Below, piece after piece: positions 61,657-64,000 of a DNA stretch of 64,000 nucleotides. Position numbers and translations under genes: made by a program. The stretch covers positions 372,001 through 436,000 of the forward strand of contig NZ_VFOU01000003.1 of assembly GCF_006716305.1 (NCBI RefSeq), read 5' to 3'. The stretch is from Enteractinococcus coprophilus. GTDB taxonomy: Bacteria; Actinomycetota; Actinomycetes; Actinomycetales; Micrococcaceae. How positions within the stretch are numbered: position 1 is the first letter of the stretch; every line of letters starts with the position of its first letter. The notes beneath the pieces are model-generated. The model saw nothing but the letters and a program-made list of their open reading frames with translations, did not search any database and was not told where the DNA came from.

Positions 61657-62184
61657 GTGAACCCAGTGTTCTATACGATTGGGCATTCGAACCGTACAAT
61701 CGAAGAGTTCCTCGAGCTACTGCAGGAACACCATATTGAACACGTGGTAGATGTGCGGAAGCTTCCCGGCTCGAAACGCTATCCCCACTTTAACGCCGAT
61801 ACTCTTGGTGAGTTCTTAGCAGAACATGACATTGGATTTTCGCGCAGTGCAGGACTCACCGGACGACGCAACGTCAGCAAAGAGATCCCTTTCGAGGTCA
61901 ATGCCTGGTGGCAGAATCGCAGTTTTCATAACTACGCTGACCACGCCTTAGCTGATGAATTCCAGAACGCACTGACAGACCTAGAAAGCTTGGGGTTACA
62001 AGTAGCTACGGCAACCATGTGCTCTGAAGCGGTCTGGTGGCGTTGTCACCGTCGGATCATCGCCGATTATCTCCTGATCAACGACCACCACGTTGAACAC
62101 ATTATGGGGCCCGGCCAGCTCATGAGCGCCAAGCTGAGTGACGGTGCCGTTGCGCAAGATGACGGCACAATCCACTATGCATGA
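61657..62184 (+). CDS. DUF488 domain protein
   Basis: 175 residues. Family blocks YTIGHSNRTIEEFLELLQEH (N-terminal), VVDVRKLPGSKRYPHFN, and ATMCSEAVWWRCHRRIIADYL (usually L.C.E..p..CHR..ia). DUF488 proteins are conserved, uncharacterised and often near DNA-repair or stress genes. GTG start at 61657 with GAAGGA 7 bases upstream. Confidence 0.93.
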   Translation: MNPVFYTIGHSNRTIEEFLELLQEHHIEHVVDVRKLPGSKRYPHFNADTLGEFLAEHDIGFSRSAGLTGRRNVSKEIPFEVNAWWQNRSFHNYADHALADEFQNALTDLESLGLQVATATMCSEAVWWRCHRRIIADYLLINDHHVEHIMGPGQLMSAKLSDGAVAQDDGTIHYA

Positions 62185-62228
62185 GGCAAGGACCGCTAGC
62201 GTGGAAGGATCACAAGTGAAGGGTGGCC

Positions 62229-64000
62229 ATGACAACATCTAGTGACACTGACGTCGTGCGCGTGGTGGATGCCAAGCTGCACAACCTCAAAAATGTTTCG
62301 GTCGAATTCCCGCGCGGCGCGGTTGTCGCTTTCACCGGGGTCTCAGGTTCTGGAAAATCCTCTTTGGCGTTCGGCACGATTCACGGCGAAGCACAACGCA
62401 AATATTTGGAGTCAGTGGCACCCTTTGCGCGGCGCCTCATCGGCTCGGCAGTCGACCCGCAGGTCGAACTCGTCGAGGGTATGCCACCCACGGTTGCACT
62501 AGAACAACGCACCTCGGCTGGTGGGGCTCGCTCCGACGTCGGTACCGTCTCGGCGCTATCGAACTCGCTGCGTTTGCTGTTTTCTCGATCCGGTGACCAC
62601 CCCGACGACATCCTGGACCGCACACATGGCATTGCCGGTGGCCGCCTGACGGCCGGACATTTTTCGCCCTACACGACCGAGGGCATGTGTCCGGACTGTC
62701 AGGGCGTGGGCAAACAATACGAACCGACCGAAGAACTCATGGTGCCGGATCCTAATGTGAGCATCCTGGACGGCGCGATCGCAGCATGGCCCGGGGCGTG
62801 GTTAGGTAAAAACTTCCGGGAAATCCTTGAAACACTCGGCGTCGATACTGCTCGTCCCTGGCGAGAGCTGGATCAGGCCACCCGAGATTGGATCCTCTAC
62901 ACGGACGAAACGCCAATTATCACGGTCCTCCCGGTTCGAGAGGCCGGTCGAACCCAGGGCCCATATGAGGGCAAATGGGAATCGGTCTCTGGGTATCTGC
63001 GGCGCACTGTTGCTGCGACCCAATCGGATAAGAACCGGGCGCGAGCGCTCGCTTTCTTTACCTCTCGCACGTGCCCAACCTGTCATGGCCACCGTTTGAA
63101 CCCCGCTGCACTGCAGGTCCGCTACTTGGATGCTGCTATCTGGGAGCTGACACAGCTGGATCTCAACGCGCTGCTAGACCTCTTGCAAGGGCGTTATGAC
63201 CACATTACGTCGCTGGATCCACGCAACGACGGCCCAGAAATCGGGGCCGAACGCATCCTGCTGCCAACAACCCTTGCTATCCTGAATGCGGTCACGGAAC
63301 TTGGGCTGGGGCATCTCACGATGGATCGCCCAGCCAATACCCTGTCTACCGGCGAATTACAGCGTCTCCGGCTCGCATCGCAAGTCCATGAGGGACTCTT
63401 CGGTGTGGCCTATGTCTTAGACGAACCCTCTGCGGGACTGCACCCGGCCGAAAAACATACCCTGTCAAAACTCTTTGCGCGCTTTATCGCCGACGGCAAC
63501 TCCGTATTGTTGGTCGAACATGACATGTCGTTGGTGGCTCAGGCTGACTGGATCGTCGACGTCGGGCCCAAGGCCGGGGTTCGCGGTGGTCGGATTGTGT
63601 ATTCGGGACCGACGCACGGGCTGGGCAATGTTGAAGAGTCTGTCACGGCCCGCTTTGTACACCCCGAACCGCTACGGCTCAATGATTCGGCACGTCATGC
63701 CGCCCGGGGTGCGTTGCACCTCACGGGTATTACAGCTCGCAACATCGTGGACCAGGACGTGACCATCCCGTTGGGTCAGCTCACCGCGGTCACCGGCGTG
63801 TCCGGGGCGGGCAAATCGACCTTGGTGACCCACGTTATCGGCGGGTTGGTCCAAGAGGCCGTCTCCACGACCGTCACCGATGAACCGACCGAAGAAGATG
63901 CATCGACTGAAGACGCCATTTCGGTTGCGTCGGTGGAAGGGCTCGAGCAGATTAAACGGCTGGTGCATATCACCCAGCGGCCCATCGGTCGCACGCCGAG
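62229..64000 (+). CDS. UvrA paralogue (class II UvrA/UvrA2), 3' end outside window
   Basis: At least 590 residues of an excinuclease-ABC-subunit-A-like double ABC ATPase; the frame is still open at 64000. First Walker A GVSGSGKSS (37-45). The segment after it passes directly to the signature region without the UvrB-binding insertion, as in UvrA2-type proteins. Zinc motifs CPDCQGVG and CPTCHGHRLNP, first signature LSTGELQRLRLASQ, Walker B VLDEPSAGLHP, and second Walker A GVSGAGKST near residue 525. Class II members take part in tolerance to DNA-damaging drugs rather than standard excision repair. Start ATG at 62229 with GAAGGG upstream; 44 bases after the DUF488 gene. Confidence 0.92.
   Translation, partial: MTTSSDTDVVRVVDAKLHNLKNVSVEFPRGAVVAFTGVSGSGKSSLAFGTIHGEAQRKYLESVAPFARRLIGSAVDPQVELVEGMPPTVALEQRTSAGGARSDVGTVSALSNSLRLLFSRSGDHPDDILDRTHGIAGGRLTAGHFSPYTTEGMCPDCQGVGKQYEPTEELMVPDPNVSILDGAIAAWPGAWLGKNFREILETLGVDTARPWRELDQATRDWILYTDETPIITVLPVREAGRTQGPYEGKWESVSGYLRRTVAATQSDKNRARALAFFTSRTCPTCHGHRLNPAALQVRYLDAAIWELTQLDLNALLDLLQGRYDHITSLDPRNDGPEIGAERILLPTTLAILNAVTELGLGHLTMDRPANTLSTGELQRLRLASQVHEGLFGVAYVLDEPSAGLHPAEKHTLSKLFARFIADGNSVLLVEHDMSLVAQADWIVDVGPKAGVRGGRIVYSGPTHGLGNVEESVTARFVHPEPLRLNDSARHAARGALHLTGITARNIVDQDVTIPLGQLTAVTGVSGAGKSTLVTHVIGGLVQEAVSTTVTDEPTEEDASTEDAISVASVEGLEQIKRLVHITQRPIGRTP

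Noticed and set aside
1-64000. CRISPR array or prophage region
   Set aside because: No regularly spaced direct repeats of 25-40 bases and no structural phage genes; the Holin-X gene is a chromosomal family.

Overview
The window is a 64 kb piece of an actinobacterial chromosome. Several features point to the order Micrococcales, probably a Micrococcaceae relative with moderate GC (high fifties per cent by eye): a purSQL operon, a very long Pro/Gln-rich DnaX, YcaQ-type and class II UvrA proteins, DUF222/HNH and Holin-X genes, frequent GTG/TTG starts and leaderless-looking promoters. The genus cannot be fixed from the sequence.

Layout. 1-3.1 kb: the 3' part of a heavy-metal P-type ATPase, a CHY zinc-finger gene, and a complete IS481-family element inserted at the 3' end of a tRNA-Ser(GGA) gene with a 16 bp target duplication. 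3.1-8.4 kb: FrnE-like oxidoreductase, the SRP RNA gene, a two-gene unit with an asparagine-synthase-like enzyme, an orphan glycine-betaine binding lipoprotein, and a nitroreductase. 8.4-13.4 kb: dnaX-recR and aspartate kinase. 13.5-20.6 kb: an adenine-methyltransferase-like gene with a degenerate catalytic motif, a two-component system, and purS-purQ-purL, in which PurQ lacks its catalytic Cys and His. 20.7-23.4 kb: a CtpE-like P-type ATPase. 23.6-28.2 kb: the most unusual locus, a single 1029-residue P450/adrenodoxin-reductase-like/flavodoxin fusion, translationally coupled to a cytosolic HtaA-like haem-binding-domain protein and divergent from a LysR regulator. 28.2-34 kb: GIY-YIG/DUF4357 protein, CoA-binding protein, degenerate thiamine-diphosphate enzyme, luciferase-like monooxygenase, MarR regulator, and a membrane protein.

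34-47.7 kb: three SAM-I-type riboswitches, each folded over or next to the Shine-Dalgarno sequence of the next gene. They precede an NtaA/DszA-type flavin monooxygenase, an Ssu-type ABC transporter, and acetyl-CoA synthetase. Between them lie an APC permease, a DUF222/HNH gene, an FAD monooxygenase and a PLP-barrel protein that seems to lack its PLP lysine. The layout suggests a methionine/SAM-responsive sulfur-scavenging regulon.

47.7-64 kb: YcaQ-type DNA glycosylase with an unknown partner, alpha/beta hydrolase, a cluster of small stress or envelope proteins (PRC-barrel/DUF2382, DUF3618, Holin-X), an MFS exporter, a divergent alcohol/aldehyde dehydrogenase pair with an AraC regulator, an alkyltransferase-like protein, a DUF2231-Rieske protein, DUF488, and the 5' part of a UvrA paralogue running off the right edge.

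All calls come from reading the sequence; no database search or structure prediction was run.
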